Shown here in pieces: positions 37,124 to 51,613 of a DNA stretch of 64,000 nucleotides. Location: assembly GCA_002494495.1 (NCBI GenBank), contig DACB01000015.1, positions 62,001 to 126,000 of the forward strand, given 5' to 3'. How positions within the stretch are numbered: position 1 is the first letter of the stretch; each line of letters opens with the position of its first letter. This DNA comes from Methanobacterium sp. UBA294. Lineage in GTDB: Archaea > Methanobacteriota > Methanobacteria > Methanobacteriales > Methanobacteriaceae. The position numbers and the translations under genes were made by a program. The notes under the pieces were generated by a model that saw only the letters and a list, made by a program, of their open reading frames with translations, made no database searches and was not told the origin of the DNA.

Positions 37124-38573
37124 CAACTACCAATGCCGGGTTTTCTGTGATGGTCAATGGTATTTTAATGATCTTATAGATGTTCTCATTATCCGGCAGC
37201 TTGTAAAGCTTAAATTCCATATCCCTGGTTCCAGGATCGCCTACAGTGAAAGTGTAGGGGATGTCCTTTCTCTCCTCGTTTTCCAAGGTTAGTGTCTGGT
37301 CCATGAGCACATTTACCCCGGAAATAACCAGAATTTTGTACTCTGTCTTCCTATTTTCCTGATTTATTATGGAAATGGTGAGGTTATCAGTCTCATTAGA
37401 CATTAAATTAACAGATTCCACCGGGTTTCCATATATATCCTGCACAGTGAAATTAGTGTACCTTTCCACCAGGGGGTTGGCAGTTATGAAGGTGGTGGTA
37501 ACCAACAGTACAATGGATACTACAAGCATCAAGGAAAGTGTTTTTTCTGTCTGGTTTTCACTGGAGAATCCTCTCCACAAATCCTTAATTCCCCCTAATC
37601 CCATGCTGAAACGGTTCTCTTTCAATAAGCGGCCTCTTCTCATGTAGGCCAACAGTAGAAAAATGAATGTTAACCCAATTAACACGTATAAAATGGGATC
37701 AATAAGTTTGCTGTAGGATGTGTAATTCAGCACGATAGCTATAACAGCAGTTAAGGCAATACTAGAAGCAAAACTATATATTACACGTTCGAAATTACCT
37801 AATGCAACTTTTCTGGGATATACCATGCTTATTAAAGCGTATCCTGGTAGGAAGAGAATTAAAAGGAATTCAATCATGGTCTGGTAGTCTAACTGGCTTT
37901 CCATTTGAAGAAGTCCAAGGCAGATTATACTCATCAGGAAGACCAGGAACAGATCCAGGGAATAGAGCCTTTTCTGTGCAACCGGCTCCATCTCCTTTTT
38001 AGATAAAAATGATAATTCCTCATCTCCCTCAAATTTTTCCACATATACCAATTTACCCCCACAGCGGCAGCTTTCGAAATCCTGGGGAGATTCACCTTCA
38101 TCCAGCTTATAGTATCCTTTACATTTTTCACACCAGACATATCTCCCCTTTAATTCCCAAGTTTCAGTAAGATCAAGAGATTTTCTACGGGCCCAGGAAA
38201 TAAGGACCAGATCCACTATTAAAATGGCTGATAAGATGAGTACCGGGGGCATGTATGCTTCTAATAGATTCAAATATTCTAAAAACGGACTAAAATAAGT
38301 CCTTATGGGCAGGTACGCCCATAATAAATACACCACCACTATGAGGAACACACCCAACCCTATGCTGAATATGATACGCTTCCCCATAGCAATTTCATTA
38401 ATCCGTGGTTTCAAAGCCGTAAATAAGGAATAACCTGGTAGAATTAAAAGGAGAAGGACATATGGGGCTATTTTCAGGGGGTACTGGTTTAAGCTGGGTA
38501 TGAAGAAGAATATTATGGATAAAAAAGTTAGAATCAGTAGGATTTTTAAATCAGTGCAAGAATATTTGGTCAT
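37113..38573 (-). CDS. DUF1616 membrane protein with zinc-ribbon-like linker
   Basis: 486 residues with the two four-span blocks and PGYSL or PGYAL motifs of the family, the exterior domain (RKTEYKILVISGV, LYKLPDNENIY). The cytoplasmic linker carries WCEKCKGYY and, 20 residues on, SCRCGGK: a CxxC/CxC set that could bind zinc and is absent in the other three copies in this window. Starts with ATG at 38573. Confidence 0.83.
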   Translation of the reverse strand: MTKYSCTDLKILLILTFLSIIFFFIPSLNQYPLKIAPYVLLLLILPGYSLFTALKPRINEIAMGKRIIFSIGLGVFLIVVVYLLWAYLPIRTYFSPFLEYLNLLEAYMPPVLILSAILIVDLVLISWARRKSLDLTETWELKGRYVWCEKCKGYYKLDEGESPQDFESCRCGGKLVYVEKFEGDEELSFLSKKEMEPVAQKRLYSLDLFLVFLMSIICLGLLQMESQLDYQTMIEFLLILFLPGYALISMVYPRKVALGNFERVIYSFASSIALTAVIAIVLNYTSYSKLIDPILYVLIGLTFIFLLLAYMRRGRLLKENRFSMGLGGIKDLWRGFSSENQTEKTLSLMLVVSIVLLVTTTFITANPLVERYTNFTVQDIYGNPVESVNLMSNETDNLTISIINQENRKTEYKILVISGVNVLMDQTLTLENEERKDIPYTFTVGDPGTRDMEFKLYKLPDNENIYKIIKIPLTITENPALVVETP

Positions 38574-38998
38574 TTCTATCTCCTATTGAAGTTAATTGAG
38601 GTTTTCCTACATTTTTCTATTAGAATAATATTATAAATCATTTGCTAATTTATTAAACTGGTTTGGTATGCTAATTTCCTATTAAAATCGAATTAAAAAC
38701 AACTGTCAATGGTAATAAATTTATCAATCATAAAGTGTTTAATTATGATGATGGGGATTGATAAAACAATTTCAAACAAAGTGTTATTCATTAAAAATGC
38801 CATTAAAAGTTATTTATCGTTCCAAGTCCAATGTTTATTGAGGATCTAACGTTTAGGATATTCAAAAGGATAGAATATATCATGGAAATGGATATAAACG
38901 TCCTTTTTAATACTGGTAAAATTTTAAAGAATATGTGTTGAACATCACTTCCAGTTTTTATAACATGAGAAATATCTATGAAGAGTATGTCGTTATTT
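38574..38998. other. Intergenic region, no clear gene
   Basis: AT-rich. A 36-codon plus-strand frame (38831-38941, beginning MFIEDLTFRIFKRIEY) is open but has no ribosome site and no recognisable family; it is either a fragment or chance. Confidence 0.35.
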
Positions 38999-39300
38999 CT
39001 AATTCTTTAACATTTCCAAATCCACATCCTGTACAATTTTATCAGGGTATTCGTACATTGCCTTATCCTTTTCAGACATCAAAGTATGCAACATATGGGA
39101 TGTGTCCTTAAAGCTAATTTCTTTTTTTCAAAGAAAAGATCATTAACATCCATCATTACTGCAGATGGCTAATGTCAAATTGTTCATCAATAAAAATTAA
39201 TATGGGAAAAATGTTTTCCATTCCATACAGATATAAACAAATGATGCCTTGTATATGAAAAGCATTGACAACCGGGAGTTACACAGAAATATATGGATAA
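38999..39300 (-). pseudogene. Degraded gene remnant, possibly polysaccharide pyruvyltransferase-like
   Basis: The minus strand keeps coding-like segments interrupted by stops and frame changes. One frame reads NAFHIQGIICLYLYGMENIF, loosely like the SFHG region of polysaccharide pyruvyltransferases; another, ending at the TAG of 38999-39001, reads HMLHTLMSEKDKAMYEYPDK. No complete gene remains. The family link is a weak impression. Confidence 0.3.
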
Positions 39301-39375
39301 ATATTATCCTTATCTTATGTTATTTATGAATCTAAAAAAATTGGTAGAATAATAAAATCAAGTTATTATTGATGA

Positions 39376-40794
39376 TTAATAGGCATTCTTATTGATGAAT
39401 CCCCTGATAAAAGTCAAAAAGAATATTTTAACTTCCAGTAAAGCTGTCCAGTTCTCCACATAATAAATATCGTGCTCAATCCTTTTTTCAATGGAGGTGT
39501 TACCCCTCCAACCATTAACCTGGGCCCATCCAGTCATTCCTGGGCGTACGTAGTGTTTTATCATATACTTGGGTATCTGCTCCCGGAATGCCTCCACAAA
39601 CACCGGGCGTTCTGGTCGGGGACCTATTAAGCTCATATCACCCTTGAGTATGTTGAAAAACTGGGGGAATTCATCGATACTGGTCCTTCTGATGAAGGAA
39701 CCAAACCTGGTCTTTCGAGGGTCGTCTTGGGTGGTCCATTGTGGTATTATCATGTTTTCATCAATGGAATTCATACTCCGGAATTTATAGATCTTGAATT
39801 TTTTCCGGTTCAAACCAACTCTTTCCTGTTTGTATATGATAGGCCCTGGTGAACTTATTTTTACCAGTAAAGCTGTGATTATTATAATGGGTGATAAGAT
39901 GATTATGGCTAGAGTTGCTGCGATACAATCGAAAGTCCTCTTTAAAAATTTTTTATACATATTATCCAGGGGTATGTGCCTTACATCTATTATGGGAATA
40001 TCATCCAGCATATCAATGTTAGGCCGGGCAGGGAAATATCTGGAAAACTCGGGTATGATCACTGTTTTTACCCCGTGTTTCTCACAGAGATCCACAATTT
40101 CCATGATATTGTAATCCGGTGGGGATGAAGTTATCACCACTCTATCCAGGGGTGATGTTAAAATCAGATGCTCAAGATCCTTGATCTTCCCTATTACCTC
40201 TGAATTTAAGATTTTATGTCCCACTTCAAGATTGTCATCCAGGAATCCCATGATATGGTAACCAATATGCTGGTTTTCCTCTATTCTCTGGGCAAACTTA
40301 TGACCAAGCTCATCTCCACCCACCAACAGGATGTGTTTGATGTTGTAACCTCTACTGCGAATAAACCGCATAAAACTTCTAACGGCCAGTCTTTCAATGC
40401 CAGTAAAAAGGGTGCTGAGGGTGACGAAACCAGCCAGAACATACCTGGAATAATCAACTGCATTGAACAAAAATAAGAGGGTGGTGAGTATTACCAGTCC
40501 GGTGAAATTTGCTTTGATTATATCCCCAATTTCAGAGACAATTGTATTGGTCCTTTGTGGTCGGTATAAACCGAAAATATAGTAGAGAACCAGATAGAGG
40601 GGTATAATTATCACTAACGGTATCATATAATTGGCAAATCCCCAACCACTAACACCTATATCACCAAAGACACTGGTCTGGAAACGTAGATACCATGCTA
40701 AAATTAACGATAATATAATTACAGTGACATCCGCAAGGATTAGTATGTAATTGAAGTATCTTTGGTTTTCCTTTATAATTTTTATACACCTCAA
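39376..40794 (-). CDS. Polyprenyl glycosylphosphotransferase (WbaP/WcaJ type), priming enzyme
   Basis: 472 residues. Four N-terminal membrane spans, a CoA-binding-like domain (ILLVGGDELGHKFAQRI), then the catalytic C-terminus: KRTFDCIAATLAIIILSP, PIIYKQERVG, FKIYKFRSM, LIGPRPERPVF and VRPGMTGWAQVNGWRG. This family moves a sugar-1-phosphate from UDP-sugar onto polyprenyl phosphate, the first step of surface polysaccharide repeat assembly; in archaea the carrier would be dolichyl phosphate. It is followed on the same strand by no close gene. Confidence 0.9.
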   Translation of the reverse strand: MRCIKIIKENQRYFNYILILADVTVIILSLILAWYLRFQTSVFGDIGVSGWGFANYMIPLVIIIPLYLVLYYIFGLYRPQRTNTIVSEIGDIIKANFTGLVILTTLLFLFNAVDYSRYVLAGFVTLSTLFTGIERLAVRSFMRFIRSRGYNIKHILLVGGDELGHKFAQRIEENQHIGYHIMGFLDDNLEVGHKILNSEVIGKIKDLEHLILTSPLDRVVITSSPPDYNIMEIVDLCEKHGVKTVIIPEFSRYFPARPNIDMLDDIPIIDVRHIPLDNMYKKFLKRTFDCIAATLAIIILSPIIIITALLVKISSPGPIIYKQERVGLNRKKFKIYKFRSMNSIDENMIIPQWTTQDDPRKTRFGSFIRRTSIDEFPQFFNILKGDMSLIGPRPERPVFVEAFREQIPKYMIKHYVRPGMTGWAQVNGWRGNTSIEKRIEHDIYYVENWTALLEVKIFFLTFIRGFINKNAY

Positions 40795-41029
40795 TAAGTG
40801 ATATATAAAATCAGAAACTTATAAGTTTTTCGTAGTATTCAATAACATTTCATTTCATTATCAAAATATCCTTTTTTTTAAATGGATATAAATAATTTCC
40901 ACCAATTAAATGAAAATCTGAAAACTGATCTGAAAATATTCAATAAATTTGAGCGAAGAAATTAACAAATTAGAAAAACGAACTAAAAAAAGGAAAACAT
41001 TAGATAAACACGCTGAACTCCTACTTTCA

Positions 41030-43546
<2,517 letters not shown>

Positions 43547-43719
43547 GGGTTATAAGGTTTACATCAGTTATTAAATACAGGATCAATTACTTCAGCAATA
43601 TCACATTGAATATCTAAAAACATTGTTTTATAATAATTATTCTCTCTTCTTTCTCTTTTAAAAGTAGTAAATGATTTTATTTGATTTGAGTTAAAGAGCT
43701 ATAAAAATTATATCTTTAT

Positions 43720-44772
<1,053 letters not shown>

Positions 44773-44795
44773 TTTTCAGCAACTCAGAAAAATTT

Positions 44796-45908
<1,113 letters not shown>

Positions 45909-46368
45909 GGTTCACCAAATTTTATATTAAGTAAATAAATTTCCTATTCAGAACTTTCCTATCTATTTTTAAAAGATTTTTAGATTTATTATTTATTTTA
46001 TAAGATTAATAACTTCATTGACAATTTTTTTCTTTACCATGATTATGTTTGTATAGAATTATTTTATTATGTAAGCTGATTAAATTCATTATTATATTAT
46101 AATTTCATTAATTTTAATAAATGATAATATTTTGACTGTTAGCTGGTGATCATCTCCTTTCTGGAAGGTAATCCATAGTGAATTGGTAAATATCATCATC
46201 ACCTCCCAAATTCAATATTGCCTTATGATTTGTATCTAGGAAAAGATTAAGTTATTGACCGAATTGACGAGTAAAATTAGTGATATTAGATTAAAAAGAT
46301 ATATATTCCGTTAGAAATGTATTAAAATAATATGATTTATAAAAATATTAAATTTCCGGAATGATTGT
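45909..46368. other. Intergenic region with a short fragment
   Basis: AT-rich spacer between divergent genes. On the minus strand 46150-46251 an open stretch reads KAILNLGGDDDIYQFTMDYL and stops, coding-like but without a start, perhaps a gene remnant. The same bases contain GGGAGGTGATGATG, a full Shine-Dalgarno match before an ATG that opens a frame of 35 codons. TTATAAAAATATT near 46337 is the promoter of the next gene. Confidence 0.4.
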
Positions 46369-47028
46369 ATGAAAGTTGAAGAGATAAAGTCTGTTGTAGA
46401 TGATATACCAATGATGACCGTGGAACAAGCCCAAAAAATAACATCATTCATTCGATCAAAAAATTTAAAAAACTTGTTGGAGTTGGGATTTTACCATGGA
46501 GTTTCTTCATGCTATCTAGCAGGTGCGCTGGATGAAATGAAAGATGGCCACCTTACAACGATAGATCTTAAAAATGCCAAAAATAGAGAGCCAAACATTG
46601 AAGAACTCCTGAAAAAGTTAGGGCTTTCTTCTTATGTCACCATCTACTATGAGCCGACATCCTATAACTGGAGATTAATGAAACTAATGGAAGAACATTC
46701 CCAGCCAATTTTTGATTTCTGTTACATTGATGGTGGTCATGACTGGTATAACACTGGCTTTGCTTTCCTCCTTGTTGACAAATTGCTCAAACCAGGAGGT
46801 TGGGTTCTTTTTGATGATTTATATTGGACATATGCTACAAGCGAAGGCTTAAAAAATACACCAATGGTTAAAAGAATGCCATCTGAAGAACGAGAAACAC
46901 CTCAAGTAAAAAAGGTGTTTGACTTACTGGTAAAAACACATCATAAGTACCATAATTTTATCGAAGAGGGAAATTGGGCTTATACCCAGAAGAAAAAATC
47001 ATTTTGGGATAGATTTTTAACTAGATAA
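46369..47028 (+). CDS. Class I SAM-dependent methyltransferase (Methyltransf_24 type)
   Basis: 219 residues: LLELGFYHGVSSCYLAGAL (SAM-binding loop), LTTIDLKNAKNREPN, FDFCYIDGGHDWYNTGFAF, LLKPGGWVLFDDLYW. This is the sugar or macrolide-type methyltransferase family often found in capsule loci; it would methylate a sugar hydroxyl. ATG without a strong ribosome site. Confidence 0.8.
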   Translation: MKVEEIKSVVDDIPMMTVEQAQKITSFIRSKNLKNLLELGFYHGVSSCYLAGALDEMKDGHLTTIDLKNAKNREPNIEELLKKLGLSSYVTIYYEPTSYNWRLMKLMEEHSQPIFDFCYIDGGHDWYNTGFAFLLVDKLLKPGGWVLFDDLYWTYATSEGLKNTPMVKRMPSEERETPQVKKVFDLLVKTHHKYHNFIEEGNWAYTQKKKSFWDRFLTR

Positions 47029-47098
47029 ACAGAATATTTCATGTGTAAACATGATTAAGTTAATATAATATATTTAAAAAATAAAGGGATCAAATTTT

Positions 47099-48319
47099 AT
47101 GATTGATAATAAGGTTAAAAGGTCTTCATCAGGAGAAAATAGCACCCCTGACTCATCTTCTGATATTAAGGTATCCATCATCATCCCGGTTTACAACGTG
47201 GAAAAATATCTAAGACAATGTTTAGACAGTATCGTTAACCAGACATTAAAGGAAATTGAAGTAATATGCATAAACGATGGATCCACCGATAATTCCCCCA
47301 TTATCCTGGAAGAATACGAAAAAAAAGACCCTCGAATACGAGTCATTACCCAGGAGAATATGGGAAGTGGAGTAGCTCGAAACAGGGCAATCCAACAGGC
47401 TAAAGGCAAATACATCGGATTTATGGATTCGGATGATTGGGCAGATCCAACCATGTTTGAAAAGTTATACGAAAATGCTGAACTTAACAACAGCGATATT
47501 GTAATGTGCCCTATGCTTATTATAAATGAAAGTGGACAGGGATTAAGCCGTAGTGATAAAAAATTGCTACCATATTATAATCTAGACTGTTTTGATGAAA
47601 CTTTCGACAACAGAGTATTTAATTATAAGGACACTGAGGATTTTATCTTTGAAGTTGCAGTTAATGCTTACAACAAAATCTATAAAACATCATTTGTGAG
47701 AAAATACAATGCTAAATTTGCAGAAGATGGCCTGATATTCCAGGATAACATATTCTTTTTTAGTACTTATTTAAATGCATCACGCATGACCTTAATGAGG
47801 GATTTCCTGTATATTCACCGAACCAACAGATCAGGCTCGGTACAGACAGAGAAGGGTAAGAAATACATTGATATCATCAAAATATTCAACATGATCATAG
47901 ACATTTTTAAAAATTCATTCCCTGAATACGATGAAATCAAATTATTGAACAGGAAATTAATCCATACCCCTCATAGATACACCCAGATTTCTGAAAAATA
48001 TAAATCTGAATTCTTTAAGCATCTCAAGGAAGATTTCCAGGAAATTAACCTGGATGATGATGTAGTTGATAAATTAGACCCTCATGCCAAAGCAAATTAC
48101 AGGAACATACTAAAATCTGACACCTATAAAGAATTTGAATTAACCAAAGAAAGGGATCGCCTCTTAAACAGGATGAATCAATTAAAGGCACAAAATAAGA
48201 AACTCAACAAAAAACTGACCGAAAAAAAGAATGAAATGGCAGAATATTTAACAACTACCGGCTTTGTGAAATATAAAACCAAAAATATAGTTGATAGACT
48301 GAAAAAAAGAATATCATGA
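47099..48319 (+). CDS. Family 2 glycosyltransferase with coiled-coil tail
   Basis: 406 residues. VSIIIPVYNVEKYLRQCLDS, CINDGSTDNS, ARNRAIQQAKGKYIGFMDSDD with the DXD, then a catalytic half, and a C-terminal coiled coil (LLNRMNQLKAQNKKLNKKL). The first 22 residues are Ser-rich and variable. Same type as the GT2 halves of the 838-residue protein. Confidence 0.85.
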   Translation: MIDNKVKRSSSGENSTPDSSSDIKVSIIIPVYNVEKYLRQCLDSIVNQTLKEIEVICINDGSTDNSPIILEEYEKKDPRIRVITQENMGSGVARNRAIQQAKGKYIGFMDSDDWADPTMFEKLYENAELNNSDIVMCPMLIINESGQGLSRSDKKLLPYYNLDCFDETFDNRVFNYKDTEDFIFEVAVNAYNKIYKTSFVRKYNAKFAEDGLIFQDNIFFFSTYLNASRMTLMRDFLYIHRTNRSGSVQTEKGKKYIDIIKIFNMIIDIFKNSFPEYDEIKLLNRKLIHTPHRYTQISEKYKSEFFKHLKEDFQEINLDDDVVDKLDPHAKANYRNILKSDTYKEFELTKERDRLLNRMNQLKAQNKKLNKKLTEKKNEMAEYLTTTGFVKYKTKNIVDRLKKRIS

Positions 48320-48448
48320 CCTATTCTATTCCAATCCCTAAATATTTAAACATATTTTTAACGTACAACAAGATAAATATCAAAAAAGATAATATTAAAT
48401 TTTTTTTGTTATAACTACGATTAGGATTTTTGTTCAAGAGGTATTACG

Positions 48449-50206
48449 TTGCATTTTATATTAATAGGAAAAAAAAATGAAAATGAATCAGAAATAAATG
48501 AAAAACTATTGAATTCTCCAGAAGCACCCGGTTTAATCTCTAGAAAGGCAATTAAATACGAAATAGGTAATTTTCTCATTTTTATTTATCCATATGACCA
48601 CATCGATCATGAAGTTAGCGGATATTCTTACTCCTGTGATTCTGATGAACTTCTACTGATCAATGGTTTGGTGAATGTTAACCATGATCTGCGAGACCCG
48701 GATATTCAAAAATTTTTCCAACAGTTAGATGATTCATCACAATTGATGGGAGATTATCAAGTAATTAAATTAGATAAAAATGGTAATGGCTTCATTAAAA
48801 CACCATCCATAAGTATAAGACAGTTATTTTTCTATGAAGACGAAAATTACACTGTATTATCTACGGACATCAAATTGATTGTTGATGGTATATCTAAATT
48901 TAAATTGAAACCATTTGTGGATCATTTTGACATCGACTTTATAGAAGATTCTGTATTTAGAGAATGGGCAACTAGAAATTACCCTGAAAGTACCATCTTT
49001 AAAGAGATAAAAAGAGTATTTCCACATGATATAAAATATTTTAAAGAGGGTAAAATTGTTATAGAACGCAAAGATTCTATTGAGATTCCACAATGGTTCC
49101 GGGATAAATACAGGGATGATAAAAGTAAATTATACGATGATTACTATGAATTTTTATTGAATTTTACGGAGATAAATCTATTAAATCTTAGAGAAAACTA
49201 TAAAAAAGTAATTTTAGGTTTAACTGGAGGAATAGATTCTCGTTTAAACTTTGCAATACTCCATAAGGTATGTAAAAAACATGAAATTCCCTTCGTATGC
49301 TTTGTTACTGGTAACGATACGCATCCTGACGTAGTTTTAGCAAAAAAGCTTACAGAAACTATAGGTGTGGAATTTCAAATCAACAGTCCTGAGAAAAAAG
49401 TCCGACCAAATACAACTAGTTTTTGTGACTATGCCCAGACATTTTTTATGTCCTGGGGTGATTTTAATTCAAAAAATTTCGATCCAGGTTATAATAGGCA
49501 AATAAATGGCTTAGATGTACTAGTTCTATTGGGATTTGACGCTTATAAAAGAGCAGATATCCCCAAAATTCGTGCAGGTAACCGATGGTCTGCTAGAAGA
49601 GCCCTCTATAGCAAAAATTTTTTCTTCCCCTTACTATTCACCAATTATGATCTGTGGTTTGGCCTGTTATTTGGTGAACAGAAACAAAAGGACGCATATA
49701 AAGAATTGGCTTATGAAATATTAAAACGATCTGAACCAAAGCTATTAGATATTCCCTTAGCAGGAGATTCATTACCACAGGTGGATGTTGAACCATACTT
49801 AACCACTGCAGATTCTAAACACCATGCCAAAGAACCATTCCTATGGGACTATAATCTAGTTAAGAAGAATTTAAAACCATTATTAAGCAAAAACGATTTA
49901 GGAACAAAAGGAAAACTACTATTATCCTTGTTAAGGATAAGTGAATTAGATTATTTCTTAAACAAGAAATTAGAAGAAAAAATTGACTTGTATCGTGAAA
50001 AAAAGATCCCTGCATTAAAATGCATCAAAGAGTTATGGAAAATAAAAAAATCAATAAATTATCCAAAAACAAAAACAAGGGTAACCATGACCAAAGAATT
50101 AATGAAAGACCCTTATATTCCTAAACTACAGATTCTAATGGATTTTGCCATAGTAGCAGATAAAAGATCCTTTGAAGAAGTTGAAAAATTTTATAAAAAA
50201 AACTAA
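48449..50206 (+). CDS. Asparagine-synthase-like protein of the polysaccharide locus
   Basis: 585 residues. The middle has the ATP-binding loop ILGLTGGIDSRLN, as in asparagine synthase and related amidotransferases; the front third resembles a glutaminase-like domain (DDSSQLMGDYQVIKLD) but has no N-terminal Cys (start MHFILIGKK), so free glutamine is not its ammonia source. It may adenylate and amidate a uronic acid or an amino sugar; the neighbouring sugar dehydrogenases would supply carboxylated sugars. Start is TTG at 48449 behind AAGAGGT. Not a lasso cyclase by neighbours. Confidence 0.65.
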   Translation: MHFILIGKKNENESEINEKLLNSPEAPGLISRKAIKYEIGNFLIFIYPYDHIDHEVSGYSYSCDSDELLLINGLVNVNHDLRDPDIQKFFQQLDDSSQLMGDYQVIKLDKNGNGFIKTPSISIRQLFFYEDENYTVLSTDIKLIVDGISKFKLKPFVDHFDIDFIEDSVFREWATRNYPESTIFKEIKRVFPHDIKYFKEGKIVIERKDSIEIPQWFRDKYRDDKSKLYDDYYEFLLNFTEINLLNLRENYKKVILGLTGGIDSRLNFAILHKVCKKHEIPFVCFVTGNDTHPDVVLAKKLTETIGVEFQINSPEKKVRPNTTSFCDYAQTFFMSWGDFNSKNFDPGYNRQINGLDVLVLLGFDAYKRADIPKIRAGNRWSARRALYSKNFFFPLLFTNYDLWFGLLFGEQKQKDAYKELAYEILKRSEPKLLDIPLAGDSLPQVDVEPYLTTADSKHHAKEPFLWDYNLVKKNLKPLLSKNDLGTKGKLLLSLLRISELDYFLNKKLEEKIDLYREKKIPALKCIKELWKIKKSINYPKTKTRVTMTKELMKDPYIPKLQILMDFAIVADKRSFEEVEKFYKKN

Positions 50207-50231
50207 AAAGAAATCGATAAATATCCTTTCC

Positions 50232-51527
50232 TCACCTTCCAATCCCCCGGAAGATTATCCCGCTCTTTTCAAAATCTTCTGGATTTAGTATCGGCCGGGT
50301 GCAGATGAAGATGGGGCTTTTCACCATCTCTGGTTTTATATCCCTGTACTCATCATGATCAGTTACTAAAACTACACAGTCGCAGTTTAAAACTTGCCCC
50401 ATATCCACAGGCTCTGCGCCTAAAGCTCGGATTCCTTCCTTAGGAGTGTACGGATCAGTAGCATAAACATGGGCACCCTTTTCCTTTAAGATATTTATCA
50501 AATCTTTAGCTGGTGTCTCCCGGGCATCAGCCACGTTTCCCTTGTAGGCCACTCCTAAAAGCCCAATAGTTGAACCCTTTATCTCCTGGCCAACTTCAGC
50601 TAATGTATCGCTTATGAGTTTGATTACATGTTGGGGCATTCCCTCGTTGATGATCCTGGCAGTGCTTATAAGGGGTGCCTGCATACCCTTTCCTTTGGCT
50701 GTTTCCACTATGAAGTAGGGATCTATGGCCAGGCAATGGCCACCAACACCCGGACCTGGTATATGCAGGTTGACCCGGGGGTGGTAATTGGCCACTTTAA
50801 TGGCTTCAATGGCATCCACCCCTAATTCCTCACAGATCATGGCTATCTCATTGGAGAGTGCAATGTTAGCATCCCGGTAGGTGTTCTCTATGAGCTTAAC
50901 TGTCTCTGCAGTGATGAGATTCTTTACTTTTATCACATCCCCCACTGTGATATGTTTGTAAAGTTCAGATGCCCTGTCTGCACTTCTCTCATCATATCCT
51001 CCGATAACCCGGGCGTTATGAGTCATCTCATAGATGGTGTTATTGGGTATGGCCCTTTCCGGGGTGTAGGCAACGCTGAAGTCCTCCCCTGCTTTAAGTC
51101 CGCTTTCCTCAAGGATGGGTATTACTATGTTATCACAGGTACCCTGTGGCACCGTGCTTTCTACAACTACTAAATCACCCTTTTTCAAGCCCTGGGATAT
51201 GGTTTTAGATGCTTCTTTTACAGCGGTTAAGTCTGCTCGGTTCTGTTCATCCATGGGGGTGGGGACGATGATAATCATTATATTAGAACTACTAACTGCT
51301 TCTACTTCATCATAGGATACTGTGAAATGTCCATTTTCTACGGTGATCTTAACTAGCTCTGAAAGTCCAGGTTCATCAATTGGTGATATTCCCTTGCTTA
51401 TCAATCGTAATTTCTCATCATCCCTGGCAATCCCCTTGACATTAAATCCCTTATCAGCAAATAATGATGCTGTTGGAAGGCCGATATGTCCCAAACCGAA
51501 TATGGTGATTTTATTTTTATCAGTCAT
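50232..51527 (-). CDS. wecC: UDP-N-acetyl-mannosamine dehydrogenase-type (WecC family)
   Basis: 431 residues. ITIFGLGHIGLPTASLFA, ISPIDEPGLSELV, VVESTVPQGT, catalytic Cys in PGVGGHCLAIDPYF, LLGVAYKGNVADARETPA. This pattern fits UDP-ManNAc 6-dehydrogenases rather than UDP-glucose dehydrogenases. The product, UDP-ManNAcA, is a common archaeal glycan donor. Related UDP-GlcNAc dehydrogenases cannot be excluded. Confidence 0.85.
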   Translation of the reverse strand: MTDKNKITIFGLGHIGLPTASLFADKGFNVKGIARDDEKLRLISKGISPIDEPGLSELVKITVENGHFTVSYDEVEAVSSSNIMIIIVPTPMDEQNRADLTAVKEASKTISQGLKKGDLVVVESTVPQGTCDNIVIPILEESGLKAGEDFSVAYTPERAIPNNTIYEMTHNARVIGGYDERSADRASELYKHITVGDVIKVKNLITAETVKLIENTYRDANIALSNEIAMICEELGVDAIEAIKVANYHPRVNLHIPGPGVGGHCLAIDPYFIVETAKGKGMQAPLISTARIINEGMPQHVIKLISDTLAEVGQEIKGSTIGLLGVAYKGNVADARETPAKDLINILKEKGAHVYATDPYTPKEGIRALGAEPVDMGQVLNCDCVVLVTDHDEYRDIKPEMVKSPIFICTRPILNPEDFEKSGIIFRGIGR

Positions 51528-51613
51528 TTTTTTTAAACCCTTAGATGAATCTTTTTATAAATATTAAGTATGAAACTTGTATGATATTATAATTATTTGT
51601 CCATTTTAATATC

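Noticed and set aside
38831..38941. 36-codon plus-strand frame as a real gene
   Set aside because: Open but with no ribosome site, no homology I can recognise, and next to a decayed gene.
48449..50206. Second lasso cyclase
   Set aside because: It has the ATP loop of the family but no B1, B2 or precursor-like peptide near it, and lies inside the glycan genes.
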